Source of the DNA: Balaenoptera acutorostrata
Lineage: Eukaryota > Chordata > Mammalia > Artiodactyla > Balaenopteridae
Direction: 5' to 3'
Assembly: GCF_949987535.1 (NCBI RefSeq)
Contig: NC_080082.1
Coordinates: forward strand, 47,530,374-47,594,373
Length of the DNA: 64,000 bases
The notes under the pieces are model-generated. The model was not told the origin of the DNA and made no database searches. It worked only from the letters and a program-made list of their open reading frames with translations. This document shows, piece by piece, positions 24,205 to 35,859 of the stretch (position 1 is the first letter of the stretch; the number at the start of each line of letters is the position of its first letter). The translations under genes and the position numbers were made by a program.

Positions 24205-25071
24205 ATGAAGGAGCAGGGTCAAAACACACCGGACTTAACAAATGAAGAGGAAATAGGTAGTCTACCTGAAAAAGAATTCAGAATAATGATGGTAAGGATG
24301 ATCCAAAATCTTGGAAATAGAATAGACAAAATGCAAGAAACATTGAACAAGGATGTAGAAGAACTAAAGAGGAACCAAGCAACGATGAAAAACACAATAA
24401 ATGAAATTAAAAATACTCTAGATGGGATCAATAGTAGAATAACTGAGGCAGAAGAAAGGATAAGTGACCTGGAAGATAAAATGGTGGAAATAACTACTAC
24501 AGAGCAGGATAAAGAAAAAAGAATGAAAAGAACTGAGGACAGTCTCAGGGACCTCTGGGACAACATTAAACGCACCAACATTCGAATTATAGGGGTCCCA
24601 GAAGAAGAAGAGAAAAAGAAAGGGACTGAGAAAATATTTGAAGAGATTATAGTTGAAAACTTCCCTAATATGGGAAAGGAAATAGTTAATCAAGTCCTGG
24701 AAGCACAGAGAGTCCCATACAGGATAAACCCAAGGAGAAACACGCCAAGACACATATTAATCAAACTGTCAAAAATTAAATATAAGGAAAACATATTAAA
24801 GGCAGCAAGGGAAAAACAACAAATAACACACAAGGGAATCCCCATAAGGTTAACATCTGATCTATCAGCAGAAACTCTGCAAGCCAGAAGGGAGTGGCAG
24901 GATATACTTAAAGTGATGAAGGAGAAAAACCTACAACCAAGATTACTCTACCCAGCAAGGATCTCATTCAGATTCGATGGAGAAATTAAAACCTTTACAG
25001 ACAAGCAAAAGCTGAGAGAGTTCAGCACCACCAAACCAGCTTTACAACAAATGCTAAAGGAACTTCTCTAG
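24205..25071 (+). CDS. L1 ORF1 protein, open
   Basis: 288 codons. Residues about 30-115 are heptad-rich and polar ([11 protein letters not shown]), as expected for the trimerising coiled coil. Residues about 120-215 are the RRM region ([12 protein letters not shown] near 125-136, then [11 protein letters not shown]). Residues about 215-285 are the C-terminal domain ([22 protein letters not shown]). An in-frame TGA lies 21 bases upstream, so M at 24205 is the first possible start. Known role: RNA-binding chaperone of the L1 ribonucleoprotein. Whether it is expressed cannot be told. Confidence 0.93.
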   Translation: MKEQGQNTPDLTNEEEIGSLPEKEFRIMMVRMIQNLGNRIDKMQETLNKDVEELKRNQATMKNTINEIKNTLDGINSRITEAEERISDLEDKMVEITTTEQDKEKRMKRTEDSLRDLWDNIKRTNIRIIGVPEEEEKKKGTEKIFEEIIVENFPNMGKEIVNQVLEAQRVPYRINPRRNTPRHILIKLSKIKYKENILKAAREKQQITHKGIPIRLTSDLSAETLQARREWQDILKVMKEKNLQPRLLYPARISFRFDGEIKTFTDKQKLREFSTTKPALQQMLKELL

Positions 25072-25129
25072 GCAAGAAACACAAGAGAAGGAAAACACCT
25101 ACAATAACAAACCCAATACATTTAAGAAA

Positions 25130-26326
25130 ATGGGAATAGGAACATACATATCGATAATTACCTTGAATGTAAATGGATTAAATGCTCCCACCAAAAGACA
25201 CAGGCTGGCTGAATGGATACAAAAACAAGACCCATATATATGCTGTCTACAAGAGACCCACTTCAGACCTAGAGACACATACAGACTGAAAGTGAGGGGA
25301 TGGAAAAAGATATTCCATGCAAATGGAAATCAAAAGAAAGCTGGAGTAGCAATTCTCATATCAGACAAAATAGACTTTAAAATAAAGACTATTACAAGAG
25401 ACAAAGAAGGACACTATATAATGATCAAGGGATCGATCCAAGAGGAAGGTATAACAATTGTAAATATTTATGCACCCAACATAGGAGCACCTCAATACAT
25501 AAGGCAAATACTAACAGCCATAAAAGGGGAAATTGACAACAACACAATCATAGTAGGGGACTTTAACACCCCACTTTCACCAATGGACAGATCATCCAAA
25601 ATCAAAATAAATAAGGAAACACAAGCTTTAAATGATACATTAAACAATATGGACTTAATTGATATTTATAGGACATTCCACCCAAAAACAACAGAATACA
25701 CATTTTTCTCAAGTGCTCATGGAACATTCTCCAGGATAGATCATATCTTGGGTCACAAATCAAGCCTTGGTAAATTTAAGAAAATTGAAATCGTATCAAG
25801 TATCTTTTCCGACCACAACGCTATGAGACTAGATATCAATTACAGGAAAAGATCTGTAAAAAATACAAACACATGGAGGCTACACAATACATTACTTAAT
25901 AACGAAGTGATTACTGAAGAAATCAAAGGGGAAATCAAAAAATATCTAGAAACAAATGACAATGGAGACACGACGACCCAAAACCTATGGGACGCAGCAA
26001 AAGCAGTGCTAAGAGGGAAGTTTATAGCAATACAAGCCTACCTCAAGAAACAGGAAACATCTCGAATAAACAACCTAACCTTGCACCTAAAGCAATTAGA
26101 GAAAGAAGAACAAAAAAACCCCAAAGCCAGCAGAAGGAAAGAAATTATAAAGATCAGGTCAGAAATAAATGAAAAAGAAATGAAGGAAACAATAGCAAAA
26201 ATCAATGAAACTAAAAGCTGGTTCTTTGAGAAGATAAACAAAATTGATAAACCATTAGCCAGACTCATCAAGAGAAAAAGGGAGAAGACTCAGATCAATA
26301 GAATTAGAATGAAAAAGGAGAAGTAA
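25130..26326 (+). pseudogene. L1 ORF2, endonuclease part, frame broken at its end
   Basis: 398 codons of the ORF2 N terminus. The AP-endonuclease motifs are all present: NVNGLN (13-18), QETH (E42), GDFNTPLS (D144, N146), SRIDH (D204, H205) and SDHN (D228, H229). The frame ends at TAA 26324-26326. L1-like coding continues without a gap in the +1-shifted frame, so the stop comes from an apparent single-base loss at about 26,308 (ATTAGAATGAAAAAGG), not a natural end. Confidence 0.93.
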
Positions 26327-28947
26327 CCACTGACACTGCAGAAATACAAAAGATCATGAGAGATTACTACAAGCAACTATATGCCAATAAAATGGACAAC
26401 CTGGAAGAAATGGACAGATTCTTAGAAATGCACAAACTGCCGAGACTGAACCAGGAAGAAATAGAAAATATGAACAGGCCAATCACAAGCACTGAAATTG
26501 AAACTGTGATTAAAAACCTTCCAACAAACAAAAGCCCAGGACCAGATGGCTTCACAGGTGAATTCTATCAAACATTTAGAGAAGAGCTAACACCTATCCT
26601 TCTCAAACTCTTCCAAAATATTGCAGAGGGAGGAACACTCCCAAACTCATTCTACGAGGCCACCATCACCCTGATACCAAAACCAGACAAAGATGTCACA
26701 AAGAAAGAAAACTACAGGCCAATATCACTGATGAACATAGATGCAAAAATCCTCAACAAAATACTAGCAAACAGAATCCAACAGCACATTAAAAGGATCA
26801 TACACCATGATCAAGTGGGGTTCATCCCAGGAATGCAAGGATTCTTCAATATACGCAAATCAATCAATGTGATACACCATATTAACAAATTGAAGGAGAA
26901 AAACCATATGATCATCTCAATAGATGCAGAGAAAGCTTTCGACAAAATTCAACACCCATTTATGATAAAAGCCCTGCAGAAAGTAGGCATAGAGGGAACT
27001 TTCCTCAACATAATAAAGGCCATATATGACAAACCCACAGCCAACATTGTCCTCAATGGTGGAAAACTGAAACCATTTCCACTAAGATCAGGAACAAGAC
27101 AAGGTTGCCCACTCTCACCACTATTATTCAACATAGTTTTGGAAGTGTTAGCCACAGCAATCAGAGAAGACAAAGAAATAAAAGGAATCCAAATCGGAAA
27201 AGAAGAAGTTAAGCTGTCACTATTTGCAGATGACATGATACTATACATAGAGAATCCTAAAGATGCTACCAGAAAACTCCTAGAGCTAATCAATGAATTT
27301 GGTAAAGTAGCAGGATACAAAATTAATGCACAGAAATCTCTTGCATTTCTATACACTAATGACGAAAAATCTGAAAGTGAAATTAAGAAAACACTCCCAT
27401 TTACCATTGCAACAAAAAGAATAAAATATCTAGGAATAAACCTACCTAAGGAGACAAAAGACCTGTATGCAGAAAATTATAAGACACTGATGAAAGAAAT
27501 TAAAGACGATACAAATAGATGGAGAGATATACCATGTTCCTGGATTGGAAGAATCAACATTGTGAAAATGACTCTACTACCCAAAGCAATCTACAGATTC
27601 AATGCAATCCCTATCAAACTACCACTGGCATTTTTCACAGAACTAGAACAAAAAATTTCACAATTTGTATGGAAACACAAAAGACCCCGAATAGCCAAAG
27701 CAATCTTGAGAACGAAAAATGGAGCTGGGGGAATCAGGCTCCCTGACTTCAGATTATATTACAAAGCTTCAGTAATCAAGACAGTTTGGTACTGGCACAA
27801 AAACAGAAATATAGATCAATGGAACAGGATAGAAAGCCCAGAGATAAACCCACACACATATGGTCAACTTATCTTTGATAAAGGAGGCAAGCATATACAG
27901 TGGAGAAAAGACAGCCTCTTCAATAAGTGGTGCTGGGAAAATTGGACAGGAACATGTAAAAGTATGAAATTAGAACACTCCCTGACACCATGCACAAAAA
28001 TAAACTCAAAATGGATTAAAGACCTAAGTGTAAGGGCAGACACTATCAAACTCTTAGAGGAAAACATAGGCAGAACACTCTATGACATACATCACAGCAA
28101 GATTCTTTGTGACCCAGCTCCCAGAGAAATGGAAATAAGAACACAAATAAACAAATGGGACCTAATGAAACTTAAAAGCTTTTGCACAGCAAAGGAAACC
28201 ATAAACAAGACCAAAAGACAACCCTCAGAATGGGAGAAAATATTTGCAAATGAAGCAACTGACAAAGGATTAATCTCCAAGATTTACAAGCAGCTCATGC
28301 AGCTCAATAACAAAAAAACGAACAACCCAATCCAAAAATGGGCAGAAGATCTAAATAGACATTTCTCCAAAGAAGATATACAGATGGCCTACAGACACAT
28401 TAAAGAATGCTCAACATCATTAATCATTAGAGAAATGCAAATCAAAACTACAATGAGATATCATCTCACACTGGTCAGAATGGCCATCATCAAAAAATCT
28501 AGAAACAATAAATGCTGGAGAGGGTGTGGAGGAAAGGGAACACTCTTGCACTGTTGGTGGGAATGTAAATTGATACAGCCACTATGGAGAACAGTATGGA
28601 GGTTCCTTAAAAAACCACAAATAGAACTACCATACGACCCAGCAATCCCACTACTGGGCATATACCCTGAGAAAACCATAGGTCAAACAGAGTCATGTAC
28701 CAAAATGTTCATTGCAGCTCTATTTACAATAGCCAGGACATGGAAGCAACCTAAGTGTCCATCATCGGATGAATGGATAAAGAAGATGTGGCACATATAT
28801 ACAATGGAATATTACTCAGCCATCAAAAGAAATGAAATGGAGGTATTTGTAATGAGGTGGATGGAGTTAGAGTCTGTCATACAGAGTGAAGTAAGTCAGA
28901 AAGAGAAAAACAAATACAGTATGCTAACACATATATATGGAATCTAA
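26327..28947 (+). pseudogene. L1 ORF2, reverse transcriptase and C-terminal part (second frame)
   Basis: Open from just after the break to TAA at 28945-28947, with first internal Met at 26356. It has the RT fingers/palm words ([47 protein letters not shown]), the catalytic FADD at 27223-27234, thumb words ([20 protein letters not shown]), and the C-terminal cysteine motif [18 protein letters not shown] near 28,513-28,566. It would be translated only by frameshifting or reinitiation, so the element is probably not autonomous. Confidence 0.92.
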
Positions 28948-29344
28948 GGGGAAAAAAAAAAAAAAAAGGCCATGAAGAACCTAGTGGCAAGACGGGAATA
29001 AAGATACAGACCTACTAGAGAATGGACTTGAGGATATGGGGAGGGGGTGGGGTGAGATGTGACAGGGTGAGAGAGTGTCATGGACATATATACACTACCA
29101 AATGTAAAATAGATAACTAGTGGGAAGCAGCCGCATAGCACAGGGAGATCAGCTCGGTGCTTTGTGACCACCTAGAGGGGTGGGATGGGGAGGGTGGGAG
29201 GGAGGGAGATGCAAGAGGGAAGAGAAATGGGAACATATTGTATATGTATAACTGATTCACTTTGTTATAAAGCAGAAGCTAACACACCATTGTAAGGCAA
29301 TTATACTTCAATAAAGATGTTTAAATTAAAAAAAAAAAAAAAAA

Positions 29345-30590
29345 GAAATGAGACTCAGAAGACCTTTCCAGGAGGTCCAGTTTTACAGGCATTCCAGATA
29401 AAGAAAGATAGAAATCAGAGGGGAAACATTATCAAATGAGCAATACAACAAAATCTCCGAAAGGTTAAAGTTACAAGTTTTCAGATTGAAAGTACCTACA
29501 GAGCAAACAGCACAAGGTCTTTTAAAAGACCCACATGTCTGCAAAATTTTAGAACACTGGGAAAAAAAGAAAATATTCTAAAAGCTTCTGGAAGGAAAAA
29601 AATACCACTTATGAAAGAACAAAATTCAGATTTTTTATCACCAACACCAAATGTTAGAAAACAGATGAGATATACCTTCAAAGAGATTGACTACTAAACA
29701 CAACTGAATCATGGATTGACAAGAAAACAAACAGTTGTGGAGAAGCTTATTTGAACAATTAGAGAGAGACAAAAGTGGGTTGTATATCAGTTAGATGATA
29801 TTATTTTATCTACATTAATTTATTGAGCGCAATAACTGTAGTGTAGTTATGCATGAGAATGTCTTTGTTCTTAGGATATATATACTTAGGGGTGAAGTGA
29901 CATGATATCTGAAAGTTACATTCAAATGGTTCAGAAAAACTGTGCATGTGTATGTGCATTTATGTGTGTGTGTATGCATGCACACCACATGTGTGTAGAC
30001 AGAAAAGATATACCAAATGTGGCAAAATCTTAATGATTAGTGGATCTATGTGAAGGACACAGAGGTGTTCTTTCTACCATTCCTTCCATTTTTTTATAGA
30101 TTTGATATTTTTTAAAATGAAAAGTAAGGAATTTAAGAAATACAACCGATATATAACAAAGCTATAAGGGAAAATAGCAAATAATTTTTAAATTTTTTAA
30201 TTTAAAATAATTCAGAGGGAAAATTCTTTTTTCTAGAAGTTTATAATTAACCAAACAATTAAAGTATAAGATTAAATATTCAGACATGCAAGAACATAGA
30301 AATTTCACCTACCAGCTCTTTTTCTTAGACAACTACTTGAAGATGTGCTTCAAAAAGATGAGGGGTTAAACCAGGAAAGAAAACAGGGAATCCAAAACAC
30401 AGGATACAACCTAAAATAGCAACAAAGGGAAATCCAGAACAACATAAATGCAACAGGCCTAGAGAGGAACCTGTCCAGATTAAAGAGAGAGGAGGAAGAC
30501 AGGTATCTGATAAGAAAAGTAGAGTCTATCAGAACACATGATATGAGGGAGAGTTTAGAAAGGTTCAGTTTTCTTTGATAAAGAAAAACA
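29345..30590 (+). mobile_element. Old HAL1/L1-like element, 3' part
   Basis: Continuation of the element before 23293: A-rich ORF1-like sequence (ACTTATGAAAGAACAAAATT), an L1M-type tail around 30,000-30,120 (ATGTGGCAAAATCTTAATGA), then a further ORF1-like block (GATGTGCTTCAAAAAGATGA). Highly decayed. Confidence 0.5.
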
Positions 30591-30591
30591 A

Positions 30592-31190
30592 GGCACCCCA
30601 ATTTCATTGCAGCATTATACACAAGAGCCAGGTCATGGAAACAACCTGAGTGTCCATCAATGGATGAATGGATAAAGAAAATGAGGCATATGTATACAAC
30701 AGAATATCATTCAGCCATAAAAAAGAAGGAAATCCTGCCATTTGCGACAACATGGATGGACCTAGAGGGTATTATGCTCCGCGAAATAAGTCAGACAGGG
30801 AAAGACAAATACCATATGACTTCAGTTATATGTGGAATCTAAAACAAAACAAGTGAACTGAAAAGCAGTTATAGATAAAACCGAAACAGAGTCACAGATA
30901 CAAAGAACAAACAAGTGGTTGCCAGAGGAGAGCTGGGGTGGAGGGAGGAGTGAAATGGGTAAGGGAGATCAAGAGGTACAAACTTCCAGTTACAAAATAA
31001 ATGAGTCACAGGACAAAATGTACTGCATAGGGAATATAGTCCATAATAATGTAATATCTTTGTATGGTGACAGACGGTAACTAGACTTATCATGGTGATC
31101 ATTTTGTAATGTATAGAAATGTTGAATCACTATGTTGTGCACCAGGCACTAACATAGTGCTGTGGGTCAATTATACTTCAAACAAACAAA
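30592..31190 (+). mobile_element. L1 3' end
   Basis: Decayed ORF2 C terminus in frame (WIKKMRHMYTTEYHSAIKKK; EGIMLREISQTGKDKY) and an L1 3' UTR ending GGTCAATTATACTTCAAAC. Confidence 0.85.
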
Positions 31191-31194
31191 CTCG

Positions 31195-31610
31195 TAGAAA
31201 AAGAGATCAGATTTGTGGTCACCAGAGGCGGGGGGAGGGGGCTTTGAGGGGAGGAGGAATTGGATGAAGGTGGTCAGAAGTTAGAGACTGCCAGTTATAA
31301 GGTAAAGAAGTCCTAGGGATGTAATGTACAACATGATTCATATAATTATATTATACTTTGCTTTATGTTACGTATGTAAATCGTTAAGAGAGTACATCCT
31401 GAGTTCTCATCACAAGGAAAAAATATTTTTTCTTTTCTTCCTTTTACTTTTTTTCTTTTTTTTTGTATCTATAGGAGATGACGGATGTTCACTAAACTTA
31501 TTGTGGTGATCATTTCACGATGTATCTAAGTCAAATCATTATGCTGTTCACCTTAAACTTATACAGGGCTGTAGGTCAATTATATCTCAATGAAAAGGAA
31601 GGAAAAAAAG
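31195..31610 (+). mobile_element. Second L1 3' UTR immediately downstream
   Basis: Repeats the 3' UTR pattern: GGTCACCAGAGGCGGGGGGA, GGTCAGAAGTTAGAGACTGC, GGTGATCATTTCACGATGTA, and an end GTAGGTCAATTATATCTCAA. It lies in tandem with the previous L1 end, as a separate insertion or a duplicated tail. Confidence 0.7.
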
Positions 31611-31996
31611 ACTGAATTATGGTTACAGAATGGAATGTGAATAAGACGTAGCACAGATAATAAGAAGCACAGATAATAGAAGCTGAGAATGTAGAAAAAA
31701 GGATGCAAACTTACTGGAAGGTTAGAGGTGCTGGCATCTTCATCTTTTAAAGCTGGGAGTCAAGAGACACTGTCTATACCTGATGGAATAAGAAAGAGAA
31801 GGTGTTAAGTGTGTTGCTTAAACAATATACAACTTTGGAACTGAAAATAGTAATATGTGTATTAGGAAACTAAGGAAGAAAAATAGGAGTTGTGGAGTGT
31901 GTCAAATCCCTATCCATCAGGGGATTAGAAAATGTCTAAACTATATAAATGAAGACATCATAGCATAGGTATGTTATTTAAATATATAGCCTCTTG
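31610..31996. other. Intergenic DNA, nothing assigned
   Basis: A-rich sequence, possibly old L1; not assigned. Confidence 0.3.
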
Positions 31997-32354
31997 GGGC
32001 TTCCCTGGTGGCGCAGTGGTTTAGAATCTACCTGCCAATGCAGGGGACACGAGTTCAAGCCCTGGTCCGGGAAGATCCCACATGCCGTGGAGCAAATAAG
32101 CCACCCGTGGCCACAACTACTGAGCCTGTGCTCTAGAGCCCGCGAGCCACAACTACTGAGCTCACATGCCACAACTACTGAAGCCTGCGCGCCTAGAGCC
32201 CGTGCTCCTCAACAAGAGAAGCCACCACAATGAGAAGCCTGCGCACCGCAACGAAGAGTAGCCCCTGCTCGCCGCAGCTAGAGAAAGCCCGTGTGCAGCA
32301 ACAAAGACCCAATGCAGCCAAAAATAAATAAATAAAAATTTTAAAAATAAACAA
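31997..32354 (+). repeat. CHR-type SINE, long form
   Basis: Head GGGGCTTCCCTGGTGGCGCA with two or three GCCACAACTACTGAG units. Target duplication ATAGCCTCTT at 31986-31995 and 32355-32364. Confidence 0.92.
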
Positions 32355-32414
32355 ATAGCCTCTTAACTCATTTCCTGATGCTGCATTCGCCTTCTCCTCA
32401 CACACACAGTTTAC

Positions 32415-32845
32415 AGTCCAGCCTCAATGGCTCTCTTGTAGTTCCTTAAACATTTCAGGCAGGCTCCTACTTCAGGGTCCTTGCGTTCCTTCTGCCTGGA
32501 ATTCTCTTCCATATGATGTCTCTGTGGCTCTCTGTCTCTCCTCCTTCAGGTCTTTTTTCAAAAGTCACCATCTCAGTGAACACTTCGCTGATCCACCGCT
32601 CCCTATCCCCACTACCTGACTTTTTTTCCTCTGTAGAACTTGACTTATCACATCTAATATACATATTCTGTCTTTTATTTCTATATTTATACTATATCTC
32701 CACTCCACCAGTACTATGTCGGGGGGGATGCAGTGATGCTTCCCTGTTTTTATTCACCTCTATATACACTGGTACCTAAAACAGTTGCTTAGGCACATAG
32801 AAGGCAGGCACTCAATACATAGTTAATAAAAGACTAAATGAAGGA
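32415..32845 (+). repeat. L2 3' end
   Basis: Reads as an L2 3' region: TTCCTTCTGCCTGGAATTCT, CTTTTTTCAAAAGTCACCAT, ACTTGACTTATCACATCTAA, and a terminal AAGGCAGGCACTCAATACAT. Confidence 0.65.
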
Positions 32846-33923
32846 ATAATTACAGAGCAAGGTGGAGGTAAAGTTTTACCTTTGGGGAACTAAGACTGGG
32901 TTGGGTAGGAGTGGGCCAGGAATAGCTGCTTTTCCTCACGTACAACTGACTTTTTTAAACGATATTATTTTGACCAGGGTTTAAAGAAATTATTATTACC
33001 TTTACAAAATAGGAAAATGTTTTAAGACACTGTGAAAGAGAAAAAAATAAGACAATTGAAAACACTATACACACACACACACACCTGTACTCACAAGTAA
33101 ATTCATTCCTTAAATATTTTCATTATTAAACAAGAAAGAATAAAAATAAACAAATAGAACATTCATCTGAAGGAACCAGAAAGAAATTAACAGTGGAAAT
33201 ATGAAAAGGAGGTAGAAATAAATAGACAAAGAAGAAAGTAATCAGTACTGATAAATTTCAGTTCCTTGGGGAAAAAAGAAAAACAGCAAAATATTAAAAT
33301 AGCTGGAAAGCATAATCAAGAAACACAAAGAAACAATAGCCCAAATAAACAATCAAGTCAACAATCCCTAAAACGGATATGACCACAGATACAGATGTGA
33401 TAGCCAGATGTTTCTAAAATGTGAAACCCTGAATGAAATGAATGGTTCTCTAGCAATTAAAATTATCTTGAGAAGAAACAGAAAACCTGAACAGGCTGAT
33501 GAAGAAACCCAAATGGTCTGACAGAGAGTCCTTTCATATCTGCCCTAAAATAGTCACACAACTACATAAAGAATTTATCTTTGTTTTGTGACTTATTTTT
33601 TAAACCTTTAAATATTTAATCCATTGGGAATGTATTTTTTTATTTAAGGAATGAGGTGAGAAGCCCCATCTCTGCTTATCTGGTTTCCTTCCCTCTTCAT
33701 GGGTGTGAGTCACTCAGGCATCAGCCCAGGTAGGGCTGCATCCTCCCTGTGAGTGGAAGTCACATGACCCATCACATGGCCCACTGTACAGCCGGTCCAC
33801 AAAGGGTCTCAAAACGTGACACCCGGAAATAGAAGTCGACTCCAGACTGCCATTTTTATCATCTCTTCCCCCAAAATCTTGCCTGTTTACATATTAGAGA
33901 AAAAGCATCCTTAATGTTTAAGA
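32846..33923. other. Intergenic DNA, probably old L1 in part
   Basis: 33,000-33,540 is A-rich and resembles a decayed plus-strand L1 (AGCATAATCAAGAAACACAA). 33,600-33,900 is unassigned. Confidence 0.35.
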
Positions 33924-34033
33924 ATGTTAAATTCAAAACACATGGATTCTCTATATCCAAGAATTGAAAGAGACATTTATACATCAATGTTCATAGCAGC
34001 ATTATTTAGGAGAGCCAAAAAGAGGAAACAACC

Positions 34034-34399
34034 CGGGGCTGCGCTGGTGGCGCAGTGGTTGAGAATCTGCCCGCCAATGCAGGCGACACGGGTTCGAGCC
34101 CTGGCCTGGAAAGATCCCACATGCTGTGGAGCAACTAAGCCCATGTGCCACAACTACTGAGCCTGTGCCCTAGAGCCCGCAAGCCACAACTACTGAGCCC
34201 GTGTGCCACAACTACTGAAGCCCATGTGCCTAGAGCCTGTGCTCTGCGACAAGAGAAGCCAGCGCAATGAGAAGCCCGCGCACTGCAGCGAAAAGTAGTC
34301 CCTGCACCCCGCAACTAGAGAAAGCCCGCGCGCAGCAACAAAGACCCAAAGCAGCTAAAAATAAATAAAAAAATAAAAATAAATTAATTTTTTAAAAAA
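34034..34399 (+). repeat. CHR-type SINE, long form, nested in L1
   Basis: Head GGGGCTGCGCTGGTGGCGCA. A perfect 12-bp target duplication AGGAAACAACCC lies at 34022-34033 and 34400-34411. Confidence 0.94.
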
Positions 34400-34530
34400 A
34401 GGAAACAACCCAAGTGATGAATGGATAAACAAAATGTGGTTTTATATATATATATTATATATAATATATATATATATATGAGAGAAATGTTATTAAATAG
34501 GAAAGAAATTCTGACACACGCTACAATATG

Positions 34531-35023
34531 TGAGACAGGCTGGGGCCTGGGACCCTTTGCTGCAGTGCTTGCACCTGGACAAACCTCTCCTCAAGCAACA
34601 AAATACAAAGAAGCTATAGGGACTAAAAATAACTGTGCGCATTGTGCATTTGGGGCAAATTCTGGACAAGGTACAAAGAGACCAAAAAGCCCAACTGCCA
34701 CTTCTGAAGAGCTGGGTGCAAAAACAGGGTGTCGGGAGCATAAGCAGGGTACTGTGCCTGCCCCCCTGCACTCAACACCACCAAAGGGGTGGGCAAAACA
34801 CCTAAGCCCCCACCTCTGGCCTGACCCCTGGACCCGCCCCTACCCTCACCCCATATAAGGAACCAGCGCATCCACCCCAGGGAGAGAGCAAGGGAAACTG
34901 TTAACTTGTTCTCGTTCCGCCCTGCTGCAGCAGGGGCCCCAATAAAGCCTTGCCTGAATTTCTTGTCTAGCCTCTGATCAATTTCTATTGATTGGGGAAG
35001 GCCAAGAACCCTGGTCGGTATCA
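34531..35023 (+). mobile_element. Solo LTR of an ERV1/gammaretrovirus-like element
   Basis: 493 bp from TGAGACAGG to CGGTATCA; the ends TGAGAC/GTATCA are imperfect inverted repeats. The duplicated flanks are TATG (34527-34530) and CATG (35024-35027); the L1 host should read CATG, so the left copy has one C-to-T change. A TATA box (TATAAGG) lies at 34854 and an AATAAA at 34941 with a GT/T-rich U5-like tail. No gag, pol or env sequence is present, as expected after LTR-LTR recombination. Confidence 0.88.
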
Positions 35024-35279
35024 CATGGATGAATCTTGAAGACATTGGACAAATGTTGTATGATTCCACTTGTACAGGTACCTATAACAGGCAAATTCAG
35101 AGACAGAAAGTAGAATGGTTCAAGGGCTGGGGGGAAGCGGGGATAGGGCACAGTTTTAGTTTTACAAGATGAAAAGAGTCCTAGAGATTGCACAAGATGA
35201 ACGCATTTAACACTACTTAACTGTGAACTTAAAATGGTTAAAGTGGTAAATTTTATATTTTGTCACAACTGAAAAGACA

Positions 35280-35414
35280 GCACATGCATGACATAGGGTT
35301 AGGGAGCTGACATTCCGGCCAACACACACCAATGTCCCCACTCCAAAGGCGCGCTTTCACCCCAGGACAGCGTGTGTGTGTGTGTGTGTGTGCGCGCGCG
35401 CGCGAGCCCCAGGA

Positions 35415-35463
<49 letters not shown>

Positions 35464-35859
35464 GAGTGTCCCGGAGTTCACACCACATCCCACAGCCGCC
35501 AAGCCAACCTCTGAGGAAAGGCCCATCTGATGCGGACTCAGCCTCCAAGTTTGTTTTAATTTGGCTTCGTAACGTCAGGATGACCAGAGAGTCTCTATTT
35601 GCTCCAGCCCCACCCCCAACCCACTTTAAGGGTACAATTTAGTATTTCTGAACAAATTTTAAAATTGTGCAACCACCACCACCATCCAGTTTTAGAACAT
35701 TTCCATCACTCCACTTAGCGTTTCTAAGCGCCCGGATCCTCATCTGTAAATGAAGATAACATGAGCCTAGCACATTACAGGCAACCAACAAATTTTACCT
35801 ATTATTATACTTGTTGAGGACGGCCTGTTTCTAGGTTACTATCTTTTCCCACACGCAGC
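35280..35859. other. Non-coding DNA between solo LTR/L1 and the PDCD5 CpG island
   Basis: Contains the microsatellite and, at about 35,630-35,720, a small minus-strand L1 3' fragment (AAAATTGTGCAACCACCACC). Otherwise unassigned. Confidence 0.5.
35370..35462. repeat. Compound (TG)n/(CG)n microsatellite
   Basis: (GT)n runs into (GC)n (35371-35405), then a repeat of the CCCCAGGACAGC leader and a second, longer (GT)n. It is alternating purine-pyrimidine on both sides. Confidence 0.93.

Larger units (their letters stand above)
23293..29344 (+). mobile_element. Nearly full-length L1 with 18-bp target duplications
   Basis: The element has a CpG-rich 5' segment (23293-23535), a typical L1 5' end (GAGAAGATGGCGGAAGAGTA at about 23,550), 5' UTR, ORF1 (24205-25071), ORF2 (25130-28947, one frame break), a 3' UTR with AATAAA at 29310 and a poly-A to 29344. 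AAAGAAATGAGACTCAGA occurs at 23276-23293 and 29342-29359. Near-intact frames, a long A-tail and a perfect duplication point to a fairly recent insertion. Confidence 0.95.
33924..35275 (+). mobile_element. Old L1 fragment hosting a SINE and a solo LTR
   Basis: L1 3' sequence runs ATGTTCATAGCAGCATTATT (33,988), then is cut at 34034 by a SINE. It resumes with CAAGTGATGAATGGATAAAC and is cut again at 34531 by an LTR. It resumes with CATGGATGAATCTTGAAGAC and ends near GTGGTAAATTTTATATTTTG. Removing both inserts restores continuous L1. Confidence 0.87.

Noticed and set aside
34421..34858. 145-codon open frame on the + strand
   Set aside because: It lies mostly inside the solo LTR and an (AT)n run; no retroviral or host protein motif.
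35299..35642. Cys-Val and Thr-His dipeptide-repeat frames
   Set aside because: Translations of the (TG)n microsatellite.
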